NCBI GenBank assembly: GCA_965657335.1
Contig: CBFHOH010000027.1
Span: forward strand, 1 to 64,000
Length of the DNA: 64,000 nucleotides
From: UBA4582 sp965657335
Lineage (GTDB): Bacteria; Pseudomonadota; Gammaproteobacteria; Pseudomonadales; Azotimanducaceae
Reading direction: 5' to 3'
Each line of letters opens with the position of its first letter. Within the stretch, counting starts at the first letter, position 1. Below are positions 17,515 to 25,693 of this stretch, piece by piece. A program made the position numbers and the translations under genes. The notes under the pieces were generated by a model. That model had not been told where the DNA came from. It saw only the letters and a list, made by a program, of their open reading frames with translations, and searched no databases.

Positions 17515-19194
17515 ATGACAACTTCACGCCTTGCTGTATTTGCAGCGGCTCTGACTCTTTCAATTACCGCATGGGCTTTAAGCACTTCTGATTTTCTCTT
17601 TGTTGCTGGCTCTGATCAGAGTAATTATACAGAAGATGGGAAGCCGCTGGCGATAAGCAATATCAATGGCACCTTACCAGGTAACATCCTTCAAAGCGTT
17701 TACTCAATGCTGCCTGAATCAACACAGGTCAATCCGGATTTTATCTCTACTTCGAGCTTGACAAACATAATCATCGACGATGAGTTAGACGGCGCAGAAT
17801 ATGCCGAAGTATCTGTCACTTTTCTAAACGAAGGGGCGGGCTATAGAAATTCTCTTGGATACTTTGTCTATGACACGACAAACCCACCTACGACAAAAGA
17901 AGAACTCGAGCACCTGATTGTTTTCCCCAATGCTTCTAAGGGGCGCCAAGGCAGCATGACCCAAGGCGACACAATCGAACTTAATATCCAAGCAACCGCA
18001 GGCCAGGGCATTGGTTTTTTCGTCGTACCTAACGGTTATGGGGGGGAGTTTAACGAAATCGGTTCGCTTGGCCATTGGAACACACCTTTTTATACGCTAA
18101 CCGATTTGAATCCAGAATCGACTGAGATCAATCGAAGACACTCTATCGCTTTTGTCGACCCCATCAACGAATTCTTGGTGATAGGTTTTGAAGACCTTTA
18201 CCGCCCCCTTGGTGACAATGATTTCAATGATCTCATTTTTACGGTAAATGTAACGCCGTTTGTTGCAATTGACGGTGTGAACCCAGATGGTAGTGTGGAC
18301 AGCGGTTATGAAATTCTTGTGCAAGATGATCAACCAAATATTACGACGACGAGCGTTTACCCGGCTGCTTGCAGCTGGGCGACCATCGCCTTTGAAGACA
18401 AGTGGCCAGAGCTGGGAGACTACGATTTTAATGATCTGGTGTTGAGGCAACGAGTCACGGAAACTCTGAACGGCTCGCGGGACGTGTTACGAATACAGGC
18501 TGATTATCAAGTTCAAGCTGTCGGCGGCTCTTATGCAAATGGATTTGCTGTCCGGCTACCGGGTGTCCTAGCAAGTGATATTGACTCAGTTTCTGTTCTT
18601 CTTAATGGATCGCCGGTAGCACATGAAACCGTTGAAACCCTTTACGGTGACGTAAACCTCATCTTGAGTGAAAGCACGCGGGACGACGTTTCTGAATCTT
18701 TTTCTAGCGACTGTAAGCGTTACAGAGCGGACCAAAGCTGCCTGTCTTCGCAGACTGAAGATTTCGTATACAGCGTTGATATTGTGTTTAGTAACCCCGT
18801 TAGTAAAGAAATATTGGGAAAACCGCCGTACGATCCGTTCATCTTTTCAGCGGTAGACCAAAAACGAGGCAGCTTAACAGAGCCGCCCGGTCGAGGCTGG
18901 GAGGTACATTTAAAAGAATTCTCTGGCACGGGTGCGTTTAACTCGGGCCTAACGGGTACATTCGACGATAATTCTAATGGTCTGAATAGTTTTGTCGACG
19001 GTAACAACTTTCCTTGGGCAATTCTCGTTAACGATATTTGGGCGCACCCTGTTGAAAAGATGGACGTTTCACAGGCTTACCCCGACTTCCAAGATTGGGT
19101 TCTGACGAGCGGTGAGGAAAACCGCAATTGGTATACCCCCAGCAAAGCCAGACAAGATCGAGTTATCGAGGTTGCGAATTCTGATGGCTGCTAA
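17515..19194 (+). CDS. secreted LruC/DUF4114-domain protein (copy 1)
   Basis: 559 aa from ATG 17515, chosen because it yields a clean signal peptide (MTTSRLAVFAAALTLSITAW); the frame is open from 17137 and ATG 17467 is an alternative. Residues about 100-250 look like DUF4114, with IGFEDLYRPLGDNDFNDLIF. Residues about 280-559 are an LruC-type domain, with IAFEDKWPELGDYDFNDLVL, YANGFAVRLPG, PYDPFIF and a final NFPWAILVNDIWAHP. The repeated FED..GDxDFNDL acidic loops look like metal (Ca2+) sites. Exported and probably extracellular or outer-surface; the function is unknown. A lipoprotein gene follows 28 bases downstream, the same arrangement as at 21.6-24.3 kb. Confidence 0.8.
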   Translation: MTTSRLAVFAAALTLSITAWALSTSDFLFVAGSDQSNYTEDGKPLAISNINGTLPGNILQSVYSMLPESTQVNPDFISTSSLTNIIIDDELDGAEYAEVSVTFLNEGAGYRNSLGYFVYDTTNPPTTKEELEHLIVFPNASKGRQGSMTQGDTIELNIQATAGQGIGFFVVPNGYGGEFNEIGSLGHWNTPFYTLTDLNPESTEINRRHSIAFVDPINEFLVIGFEDLYRPLGDNDFNDLIFTVNVTPFVAIDGVNPDGSVDSGYEILVQDDQPNITTTSVYPAACSWATIAFEDKWPELGDYDFNDLVLRQRVTETLNGSRDVLRIQADYQVQAVGGSYANGFAVRLPGVLASDIDSVSVLLNGSPVAHETVETLYGDVNLILSESTRDDVSESFSSDCKRYRADQSCLSSQTEDFVYSVDIVFSNPVSKEILGKPPYDPFIFSAVDQKRGSLTEPPGRGWEVHLKEFSGTGAFNSGLTGTFDDNSNGLNSFVDGNNFPWAILVNDIWAHPVEKMDVSQAYPDFQDWVLTSGEENRNWYTPSKARQDRVIEVANSDGC

Positions 19195-19222
19195 AACTGA
19201 CAATCCAAACTGGACGCTGACC

Positions 19223-19744
19223 ATGAAATCAATTAACAAAACACTAATGATGCTACTTTGTACGTTCCTCATAACGGCATGCGGCGCTGGCTCAGGCGAA
19301 GACGAGGATGATACGCCGGTCGCGAGCAGTGCGAGTGGAACTAGTGATTCATCTAGTCAGCCGGCACCCGCTACTAACGGAAGCGCGACAAATGGCGCTT
19401 CGGGCCAGGGTGATGAGCCGACAACAGCCGATCTAGATGCTGACTCTGGCTTTGACTTTCGGGTTAGCGGCGAAATTCAGCTGAATTTCCTTTCGGTACC
19501 CGTTGACTCGGGTGCGCTAACAATTTATCACGGTCGTGCCGATAGCGGTCAAGATGGAATCTCGATTGACTATCTGACGCGATTGACTTCGGTCAGGCCA
19601 GTAGAAGGGACGACAATTTCGCTTGAGGTCAACGATAACTGGACAGAATTGCTGTTTCACTGGGTACCTGAAGGGCCCGAAGCAGATACCGTTTTTGCTA
19701 CCGAGTTCTTACCCAATCAGAGCAGTTACGACATTAGTTTTTGA
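19223..19744 (+). CDS. small lipoprotein partnered with LruC protein 1
   Basis: 173 aa from ATG 19223, chosen because it places a lipoprotein signal at the N-terminus with lipobox ITAC and acylated C20. After the Cys comes a 60-residue Asp/Ser/Gly/Thr-rich linker, then a compact domain of about 100 residues (FDFRVSGEIQLNFLSVPV ... LLFHWVPEGPEADTVFATEF). Probably anchored in the outer membrane. It is not recognised as a known family, but its layout matches the lipoprotein at 23782. A strong hairpin terminator follows. Confidence 0.75.
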   Translation: MKSINKTLMMLLCTFLITACGAGSGEDEDDTPVASSASGTSDSSSQPAPATNGSATNGASGQGDEPTTADLDADSGFDFRVSGEIQLNFLSVPVDSGALTIYHGRADSGQDGISIDYLTRLTSVRPVEGTTISLEVNDNWTELLFHWVPEGPEADTVFATEFLPNQSSYDISF

Positions 19745-19775
19745 ACACCGAATAAACAACAAAAAGGTTTAAGTG

Positions 19776-19805
19776 CCGCTGATGAATCTGCTATTTCATC
19801 AGCGG
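19776..19805 (+). terminator. hairpin terminator of the first LruC pair
   Basis: 11-bp perfect stem CCGCTGATGAA / TTCATCAGCGG with an 8-base loop, 32 bases past the lipoprotein stop. A diverged copy (with one G-T pair) survives in the duplicated debris near 24813. Confidence 0.7.
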
Positions 19806-19966
19806 TTGTCTGGTGTCTAGGATGCGAAGGTCAGACTCGGCGGGTGAGTGTGGCATCGAAGGTTTGGTACTACGATGGGGGAAAGGTCAGAACTATGAGG
19901 TGTTATTAAGTACCTGATATTAAACAGTTTAAAAATAACGTTACGACTGGGTGGGAGTAGTGACGA

Positions 19967-20563
19967 CTAACAAGGGTCTAACCTAACTGCTACCGTCGAA
20001 CTAGTCGCCTCAAGCGGATACAAGCCAAGCGCACCTGACATTTGTGCGACGGTATACTTCTCGACTTTCATGCGATGAATGATTTCAACGGTAGGTCTGT
20101 CTTCGTGGAGCCTTGGCATGACACAAGACAGTTGCCCATCTCGAAGCATTTCGGCCTGCACACCATTCAAGTTATGCGCTAACGCCTTATCCTTGCCGAG
20201 GCCAACCCAAGCGCCATCGTCACGATCGACAATCCATAATCTTAGATCCGCAACCTCCCCTTCTTTGTTTTTAGCAAACACCGAGATCACCTCTTCTGCT
20301 TCACCGCCAATTGAAAAAAGTGCGGGATTCAAAGCCAACGGGCTGAGCAACACTGCAACCCAGGTCAACCATTTCGGTTTCGCTGACCATAAAAGTACCC
20401 CGCCTAAACTCAAACAGCCTAGTGCACCTAACATAGGACCCCAAGTAGGCATCGAGTAGGGGCCGGCATGTTGAAATCTAATCGCGAAAACGCCGAGACC
20501 GACGAGAACTAAGACAAGTGCGTAGATTTTGGAAGCGAGTGAAGTTTGGAGTATAGGCACCAT
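19967..20563 (-). CDS. membrane protein of unknown function
   Basis: 198 aa from ATG 20563 with AAAGGGCG upstream; a TTG at 20590 would add nine residues. Three hydrophobic segments fill residues about 8-28, 40-60 and 65-85. A soluble C-terminal domain of about 100 residues contains LRLWIVDRDDGAWVGLGKDK and ends VEIIHRMKVEKYTVAQMSG. The VVD/W pattern vaguely recalls the DUF385 nitroreductase-like fold but I would not assign it. Its 3' end faces the first LruC pair. Its first codons and ribosome site lie in the 59-bp repeat that recurs at 24390. Confidence 0.6.
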   Translation of the reverse strand: MVPILQTSLASKIYALVLVLVGLGVFAIRFQHAGPYSMPTWGPMLGALGCLSLGGVLLWSAKPKWLTWVAVLLSPLALNPALFSIGGEAEEVISVFAKNKEGEVADLRLWIVDRDDGAWVGLGKDKALAHNLNGVQAEMLRDGQLSCVMPRLHEDRPTVEIIHRMKVEKYTVAQMSGALGLYPLEATSSTVAVRLDPC

Positions 20564-20606
20564 TAACGCCCTTTTTAGTGAAATCAGCAAATAAGACTTG
20601 ATCCCT
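20548..20606. repeat. 59-bp direct repeat, left copy
   Basis: Identical over 59 bases to 24390-24448 in the same orientation. This copy covers the start codon, ribosome site and leader of the - strand membrane-protein gene. The two copies bracket the SDR pseudogene and the second LruC-lipoprotein pair, 3.84 kb apart. Confidence 0.92.
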
Positions 20607-20941
20607 GTTTGCTTCCTTCAGCGATGTTATGTCGGAACGGTAAACGTGCGCTCGGCCCGATAGCAATCTACTAGGTGCCTTTTCAGATGATTTACCACGG
20701 CGGCTCACTCGGCTAAACAACAAATTAGCCAGTATCGTGAAAGCAAAGTAGCCAATCAGTGAAACGTTCTTGGGTCGCAACAGCATTCGCAGGGAGTTTA
20801 TAGACGGGCGAGGATAGTAATTTTAAAGCGCATTTACTCCGAATTTCAAAAGCACCCCAACTGGGCTTTTTTTAAATTTGAAAGTTTGAATGACAGTCTT
20901 TCGGTAGTGGTTGGTCAATGTCTCAATAGCTAATGATCTCG

Positions 20942-21244
20942 TGTCTTATAGACGGCCGGGGTGCTTACTTAGCGCAAGAAGTAAAACGTGATGGCGTTCA
21001 GGTGACGACTTGTCTACCCGGTTATGTCCGAACCGAAGCCCACACGCGCGCAGGTTTGCAACATCTTCACAGGAATATTCCCGATTAGATGTGGTTAAGC
21101 CCGAAACCAGTGGTAGAAGAATGTGAAGAGGCCTCGTTGTCAGGGAAGGCAACATTGATACCTGGGAAGGTTTACAAAACGGTGAGACCCTTTCTTGGTT
21201 CCAGGTTAGCGAATGACATTTGGCGTAATCTCACGCGAAGATGA
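20942..21244 (+). pseudogene. short-chain dehydrogenase remnant (C-terminal half)
   Basis: Reading the + strand in one frame gives AYLAQEVKRDGVQVTTCLPGY then VRTEAHTRAG, PD-stop-MWLSPKPVVEE and KATLIPGKVYKTVRPFLGS. This is the C-terminal part of a classical SDR (PG.VRT.F..RAG and PDWMWLSPE in intact relatives). A TAG at 21086-21088 replaces the expected Trp. The catalytic YxxxK and the Rossmann N-terminus are gone. Upstream, 20851-20873 holds a small bulged hairpin with a run of seven T, possibly an orphan terminator. Confidence 0.75.
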
Positions 21245-21632
21245 TTTAAATAAGTTGCCAACTTACGCCACTATCTGTTTGTACACGCAGTTTTACCTCT
21301 CTTTTCTTAGTTGCCCTCTGATATGTGGAGGCGATTGCAATATCAAACGGATATGGCGCTATCCTCTTCTGGCGTAAGGGTTCTCGCGTTGGTTTAGGGA
21401 TTTTATCGCACCTCCGCAATCCATGCTATTGCTGATTAATATCTCTTGGACCGATTTGCATTTTGTGGATGATCCTTTGCAATACGCGAAAAATGCTGTG
21501 CAAATCGAGTGCCTTTGACAATCGGAAAACAGGACAGATTTAAATTAACTGTCGGAAATAGAAGCACTTATGGTTGCCGGGCACGATAATTGCTTTATCT
21601 AGGTATCTATCATTTCAAGATAAGTCGATACC
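21245..21632. other. 388-base leader region of the second LruC pair
   Basis: No gene is recognised. It must hold the promoter for the gene at 21633. TTTGCA-type words occur at 21455, 21476 and, inverted, at 21499; the last two form TTTGCA and TGCAAA separated by 17 bases. Similar TTTGCAA words sit upstream of the first LruC gene. Confidence 0.35.
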
Positions 21633-23771
21633 ATGCTTGCTCGTATTTCTAAATTGCTCTGCCTCAGCCTATTCCTGTGGGCAAAAACGGCCGACGCCTC
21701 GGACCCATTTGAATTCTGCCCAACAAAGGCATTCATCGTTCAATCGCCCGGTTCGGTGCCAATTCTCTACGGCGTCGATCTCGCCATCGGCAGCTACACC
21801 ACGATTTCACCGAACATGGGAACCAGCAGGGTCAATGGCGCCGGTTTCAATTATCACGACAGCTACATGTATGGTTGGGACTACGGTGCCGAAACGCTGG
21901 CACGTTTTGGCAACGATTACCAAGCGGTTCCTCTCAATCTGACCAACCTCATCGATAAACCTTTCTATGTTGGAGACGTCTCCGTCGTAGAGAATGCGTG
22001 GTACGGTTACCGGAAGGGCTACGGCCTGTACCGGGTCGATCTGAGTGATCCTGAAGCAGCGCTAGTGATGGAGAAGATTGCAACGCATACTTTCATGGGT
22101 AACCCAAACTTGACGGACCTGGCTTTCCACCCCTTCGACGGCCTGATCTACGCAGTCGATAACGACGGTTTTCTCCTGACGATTGACCCGGCAAATGGCG
22201 AGACCACGGTGCTCGTTCAGGTGCTGAGCGAAGCGGAAGAAGGTTTTAAGTTCACCTTCGGCGCACAGTATTTCGACGTTGACGAGAATTTTTACCTAAG
22301 CAACAACAGTAACGGGTACATTTATCGGGTAACAATAAACGGAGAATTTTCAGAAGCCGTATTCTTTACTTATGGCCCCTCCAGCAGTTCCAATGATGGC
22401 GCACGCTGCGCACTGGCGGAAGTCGAGATCAGCGACCTTGTCGACTTTGGCGACGCGCCGGACAGTTACGGCACTACGCTGGCCGAAGGCGGAGCCCGGC
22501 ACGGGATCAGCAGCCTGCTTCTCGGCTCACTGATTGATGGCGAATCGGATGCCTATGTCTTTCCGTTGAGCGATGACATCAGCGATCAGTCAGATGATGA
22601 CGACGGGATCTCCTTCCCAACCGGCATCGAGATCGGCTCATCGGCGATCATCATCGCCAATGTGATTGGCTCGGGCGGTTTCCTAAATGCCTGGATTGAC
22701 TGGGACAAAGATGGACAGTTCGAGGATGATGAGCAGATCGCAGAAGCTCTGGCAGTTAACGAAGGGACGAACAACTTGCCGATCAACGTCCCGATTTGGG
22801 CCACCAGCGGTGAGACCTGGGCTCGTTTTCGTATCAGCACCCTGCCGGATATTGGTCCCACAGGTGGCGTAAGTAACGGCGAGGTCGAGGATTATCCACT
22901 TACAGTCACCGAAGTAGGTGTCACCACCCGCCATTATCCGAACGAAAGCAGCTTTACGAGTTTCGCCTTCGAGGACAAGTATCCGCAACTCGGCGATTTC
23001 GACATGAACGACGTGTTGATGAACTTGCGCTATACCGAATACATCAAGGATGGTCAGGTGATTCGAATCAAGCTCGAGGGTCAAGTGGCAGCGCTTGGCG
23101 GGCGTTACCACAACGGTTTCGGCATCCAGATTCCCGGGATTGATCCGGCCTCGATTAAAGGTGATTCGATTGCGCACTTTGTCAATTACGTTCGGCAATC
23201 TAATTACGCACTCGAGGAGAATCGCATCAGCGCGGTGCTCGTCGCGAGTGAGAACCTGTGGGACATCACTCAGCCTGGAGAATCAGGATGCAGATTCTTT
23301 CGAGTCGAGGAGGACTGCGGCACCACCAGTCGCCCCAACTGGCAAATGACTGTGCCTTTTCGCACGCCGGTCGATGTCAATAGCATGCCTGCGATGCCCT
23401 ACGACCCATTTATCTTCGCGGCACCCGGCACCAATCACGGAAGTTCAGTGAGCGCAGTGACTGGCCAATACCCGGGCCGAAAACTCGAAGTACACCTGAA
23501 GAACAGGGCCCCAAGCAATGCCTTTGAGGTCGGACTGTACGGCACTCACGACGACGCTTCAGATACCCAGCAGGCAATCTTCTTCCAGACCGACAATGGC
23601 GTACCTTGGGCGCTGGAGGTACCGCTGGATTGGAAGCATCCAAAAGAAGGTGTCAGCGTGCTCGAGGCCTACCCGCAATTCTCAGATTTCGCGGCGGATC
23701 CTACTGGGATGACCAACCCGGAGTGGTACCTGGAAAACAATGCCAACCCCCAGTTCCTTTACAACGATTAG
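21633..23771 (+). CDS. secreted LruC-domain protein with GEVED domain (copy 2)
   Basis: 712 aa. A signal peptide ends near ADAS (residue 23). Residues about 30-265 look like a beta-propeller of the DUF6923 type (DLAFHPFDGLIYAVDNDGFL). Residues about 271-427 form a GEVED-type domain: DFGDAPDSYGTT, LNAWIDWDKDGQFEDDEQI and GPTGGVSNGEVEDYPLTV. Residues about 430-712 are LruC-like and clearly paralogous to copy 1: FAFEDKYPQLGDFDMNDVL, YHNGFGIQIPGIDP, MPYDPFIFAAPG, KLEVHLKN, GVPWALEVP. Acidic loops suggest Ca2+ binding. The role is unknown. The sequence looks more GC-rich than copy 1 (60-base samples at 22861 and 23101 hold 32 and 33 G/C, against 29 and 25 at 18541 and 18781), hinting at separate origin. 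Confidence 0.82.
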   Translation: MLARISKLLCLSLFLWAKTADASDPFEFCPTKAFIVQSPGSVPILYGVDLAIGSYTTISPNMGTSRVNGAGFNYHDSYMYGWDYGAETLARFGNDYQAVPLNLTNLIDKPFYVGDVSVVENAWYGYRKGYGLYRVDLSDPEAALVMEKIATHTFMGNPNLTDLAFHPFDGLIYAVDNDGFLLTIDPANGETTVLVQVLSEAEEGFKFTFGAQYFDVDENFYLSNNSNGYIYRVTINGEFSEAVFFTYGPSSSSNDGARCALAEVEISDLVDFGDAPDSYGTTLAEGGARHGISSLLLGSLIDGESDAYVFPLSDDISDQSDDDDGISFPTGIEIGSSAIIIANVIGSGGFLNAWIDWDKDGQFEDDEQIAEALAVNEGTNNLPINVPIWATSGETWARFRISTLPDIGPTGGVSNGEVEDYPLTVTEVGVTTRHYPNESSFTSFAFEDKYPQLGDFDMNDVLMNLRYTEYIKDGQVIRIKLEGQVAALGGRYHNGFGIQIPGIDPASIKGDSIAHFVNYVRQSNYALEENRISAVLVASENLWDITQPGESGCRFFRVEEDCGTTSRPNWQMTVPFRTPVDVNSMPAMPYDPFIFAAPGTNHGSSVSAVTGQYPGRKLEVHLKNRAPSNAFEVGLYGTHDDASDTQQAIFFQTDNGVPWALEVPLDWKHPKEGVSVLEAYPQFSDFAADPTGMTNPEWYLENNANPQFLYND

Positions 23772-23781
23772 CGAGTTAACC

Positions 23782-24294
23782 ATGAACCGTAAAACAACGT
23801 ATATCCGCTGTTCGCACCTCTTGATCACAATTTTCCTGCTTTGGTTCTTAACCGGCTGCGGTGGCGGCGGTGGTAGCAGCGATGAAAGCCCTACTGACGA
23901 GACCACTCCTGCAGGCTCCGGCACGACCACTGCGACGGGTGCTGAAAACCCGATCACCGAGTTGAGAATCACCGCAGAGAATGACCTGCGCGTTAATCAG
24001 TCGCTCGAAATCTTTGTCGAAATGAGCTCGTCGCGTTCGTATCTCTCCATCTGCCCGGGCTCTGGAGCGGTGGTTAACGCCGCATCGATGAGTTACGACC
24101 AATGTATTGCGCGACGGCCGCTGACGGCCGGTGTAGACAGCCTAAGTGTTGACGTCGCGAACCATACCGATGCGCTTGTCGCGATCATCTGGTTCTACGA
24201 AACCGACCGTGACCCGTTGGTTTACCGATGGCAGCGGGACGCCGACAAAGGAGCGCCGCTGACAGCTGTCTGGCGGATCGAGGAACCCGGTTAA
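23782..24294 (+). CDS. small lipoprotein partnered with LruC protein 2
   Basis: 170 aa from ATG 23782, 10 bases after the LruC stop; the frame is open from 23740 but only this start gives a lipoprotein signal. Lipobox LTGC is followed by a glycine/serine stretch (GGGGGSSDES) and a Thr-rich linker. The C-terminal domain starts near ITELRITAENDLRVNQSLEI and contains two cysteines (ICPGSG and YDQCIARR) that could form a disulfide. Like the lipoprotein at 19223 it has signal, low-complexity linker and a ~110-residue domain ending in a hydrophobic WFYETD/FHWVPEG-type strand. It is presumed an outer-membrane partner of the upstream LruC protein. Confidence 0.75.
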   Translation: MNRKTTYIRCSHLLITIFLLWFLTGCGGGGGSSDESPTDETTPAGSGTTTATGAENPITELRITAENDLRVNQSLEIFVEMSSSRSYLSICPGSGAVVNAASMSYDQCIARRPLTAGVDSLSVDVANHTDALVAIIWFYETDRDPLVYRWQRDADKGAPLTAVWRIEEPG

Positions 24295-24389
24295 CCAGTA
24301 CCGCGAGAATAGGGGCATTTACTTTCCCCGACGGGACACCTTATCTGACAGTAAGAAATTGGGTGTAGTTTACGCAGGAAACACTAATC

Positions 24390-24448
24390 GGAGTATAGGC
24401 ACCATTAACGCCCTTTTTAGTGAAATCAGCAAATAAGACTTGATCCCT
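24390..24448. repeat. 59-bp direct repeat, right copy
   Basis: Identical over 59 bases to 20548-20606. Here it is detached from any gene: it carries the start of the - strand membrane-protein gene without the rest of it. Confidence 0.92.
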
Positions 24449-24581
24449 ATAGACCATTTTCTAAAGCAAAATTGGAGGTTAGGCCGGAGGCTACAATGCT
24501 TTTGATGAAGTTTTGGTCAAAATTGGACTGATGTTCACTTGAGATAGAAGCTAGGCCAAGCGTGTTTCTCCGATCTTATTA

Positions 24582-24752
24582 GACAATGATTTCAATGATC
24601 TCATTTTTACGATAAACGTAACGCCGTTTGCTGCAATTGACGGTGTGAACCCAGATGGCAGTGTGGACAGCGGTTATGAAATTCTTGTGCAAAATGACCA
24701 ACCCAATATTACGACGACGAGCATTTACCCGGCTGCTTGCAGCTGGGCGACC
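24582..24752 (+). pseudogene. fragment of the LruC-1 gene
   Basis: 171 bases colinear without indels with 18214-18384 of the LruC gene at 17515, differing at about 8 positions (roughly 95% identical). Several differences are at third codon positions, so the copy probably diverged while still coding. It is joined directly to a copy of the downstream lipoprotein's 3' end. Confidence 0.9.
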
Positions 24753-24892
24753 CCAATCAGAGCAGTTACGACATTAGTTTTTGAACACCGAATAAACAAC
24801 AAAAGGTTTAAGTGCCGTTGATGAATCTGCTATTTCATCAGCGGTTGCCTGATGTCCCGGATGCGAAGGTCATACTCGGCGGGTGAGTGTGG
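24752..24892 (+). repeat. copy of lipoprotein-1 tail and terminator
   Basis: Matches 19712-19853 with one deleted A and a handful of substitutions; it includes the last codons, the stop codon and the hairpin terminator. The join with the preceding fragment shares one C, so about 1.3 kb was deleted between them relative to the intact locus. Confidence 0.9.
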
Positions 24893-25036
24893 TCAAACGT
24901 CGCTGAAAAAAGCCCAATGCCTATCGGGTCGGTATACGCGGACCTAGGTTTAGGTTAGCAAAGGGGCTCAAAGAAGCGATAAGCGGCGATGCAATACTTT
25001 TGTTATGCTCTAGATGAATCTTAAGAGCTATTTGCT

Positions 25037-25693
25037 ATGCATCAACATCGACTACTCCTGCAGGTGCTTGTGCTAACGGGGATCATCGCTTTTGCTTTCT
25101 TCTTGGCGGCACAGTTTGGCCTGATTGTCTTGGCGATTGAAGCGGACCGCAGTTTTCTTTCGCTAGTTATTCTCCTGCTTTACCTTTGTTTCAGCTTACA
25201 TTGGTTATGGCTTGCTTGGCTGTTATCTAGAGAAGGCACCCAGGCAACTTATGGCGTAACTGGTGGGCCGGCACCGAAAAAAGCACCTTTAACAACGCAA
25301 TTATTCAAAGACACAAGTCAGCACGCTAGTGAACATCAAGTTGAGCAGTTGCTCACCTTGTATTACGACCAACTCGTAAATCGCCATGCCTTGGGACATT
25401 TTTCAACTGAATTGCTGCTAAGGCTTGGGTTACTAGGCACCATTATTGGTTTCATTTTGATGCTATTGCCACTCGGCGAAATTAAAGAATTTGAACCTGC
25501 TGTGATACAACAGTTGCTTGCAAGCATGAGCGGTGGCATGGCCGTTGCGTTGTACACCACCATGGCAGGTTTGATTACTAGCACCTTGCTGCGCTACCAG
25601 TATCATCTGCTAGATACGGCGGCCGTAAATCTAGCCAATCAGGTAGCAATAACGATCCACAGAAGCAGAACCGGGGGTTCGCGTGAAGCATAG
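25037..25693 (+). CDS. MotA/TolQ/ExbB-family channel protein
   Basis: 218-aa inner-membrane protein. Hydrophobic segments lie at about 10-32, 38-62, 127-148 and 167-188. The last two form the family core (LLRLGLLGTIIGFILMLLPL and SGGMAVALYTTMAGLITSTL), with the small-residue/Thr pattern that lines the ion path in TolQ/ExbB/MotA. Two helices precede the cytoplasmic loop, which is short and contains HQVEQLLTLYYDQL. Such proteins form pentamers around a dimer of an ExbD/MotB-type partner and use proton or sodium flow. The next gene overlaps by 11 bases and fits that partner. Confidence 0.82.
   Translation: MHQHRLLLQVLVLTGIIAFAFFLAAQFGLIVLAIEADRSFLSLVILLLYLCFSLHWLWLAWLLSREGTQATYGVTGGPAPKKAPLTTQLFKDTSQHASEHQVEQLLTLYYDQLVNRHALGHFSTELLLRLGLLGTIIGFILMLLPLGEIKEFEPAVIQQLLASMSGGMAVALYTTMAGLITSTLLRYQYHLLDTAAVNLANQVAITIHRSRTGGSREA

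Larger units (their letters stand above)
24295..25036. other. 742-base mosaic of duplicated debris
   Basis: No intact gene. From left to right: a short hairpin GGGG/TCCCC near 24313-24330; a 59-bp repeat (24390-24448); 133 bases of unknown origin that contain CAAAATTGGA twice; a 171-base piece of the LruC-1 gene; a 141-base piece of its lipoprotein tail and terminator; and about 140 bases holding the promoter of the ExbB-like gene. Confidence 0.8.

Noticed and set aside
20478..20786. 102-aa - strand open frame with a hydrophobic start
   Set aside because: It overlaps the start of the membrane-protein gene in another frame, and the last third is low-complexity; no homology pattern or clear ribosome site was seen.
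24313..24330. GGGG/TCCCC hairpin as an insertion-sequence or REP end
   Set aside because: The stem is only four to five pairs and no matching second end or transposase is present in the window.
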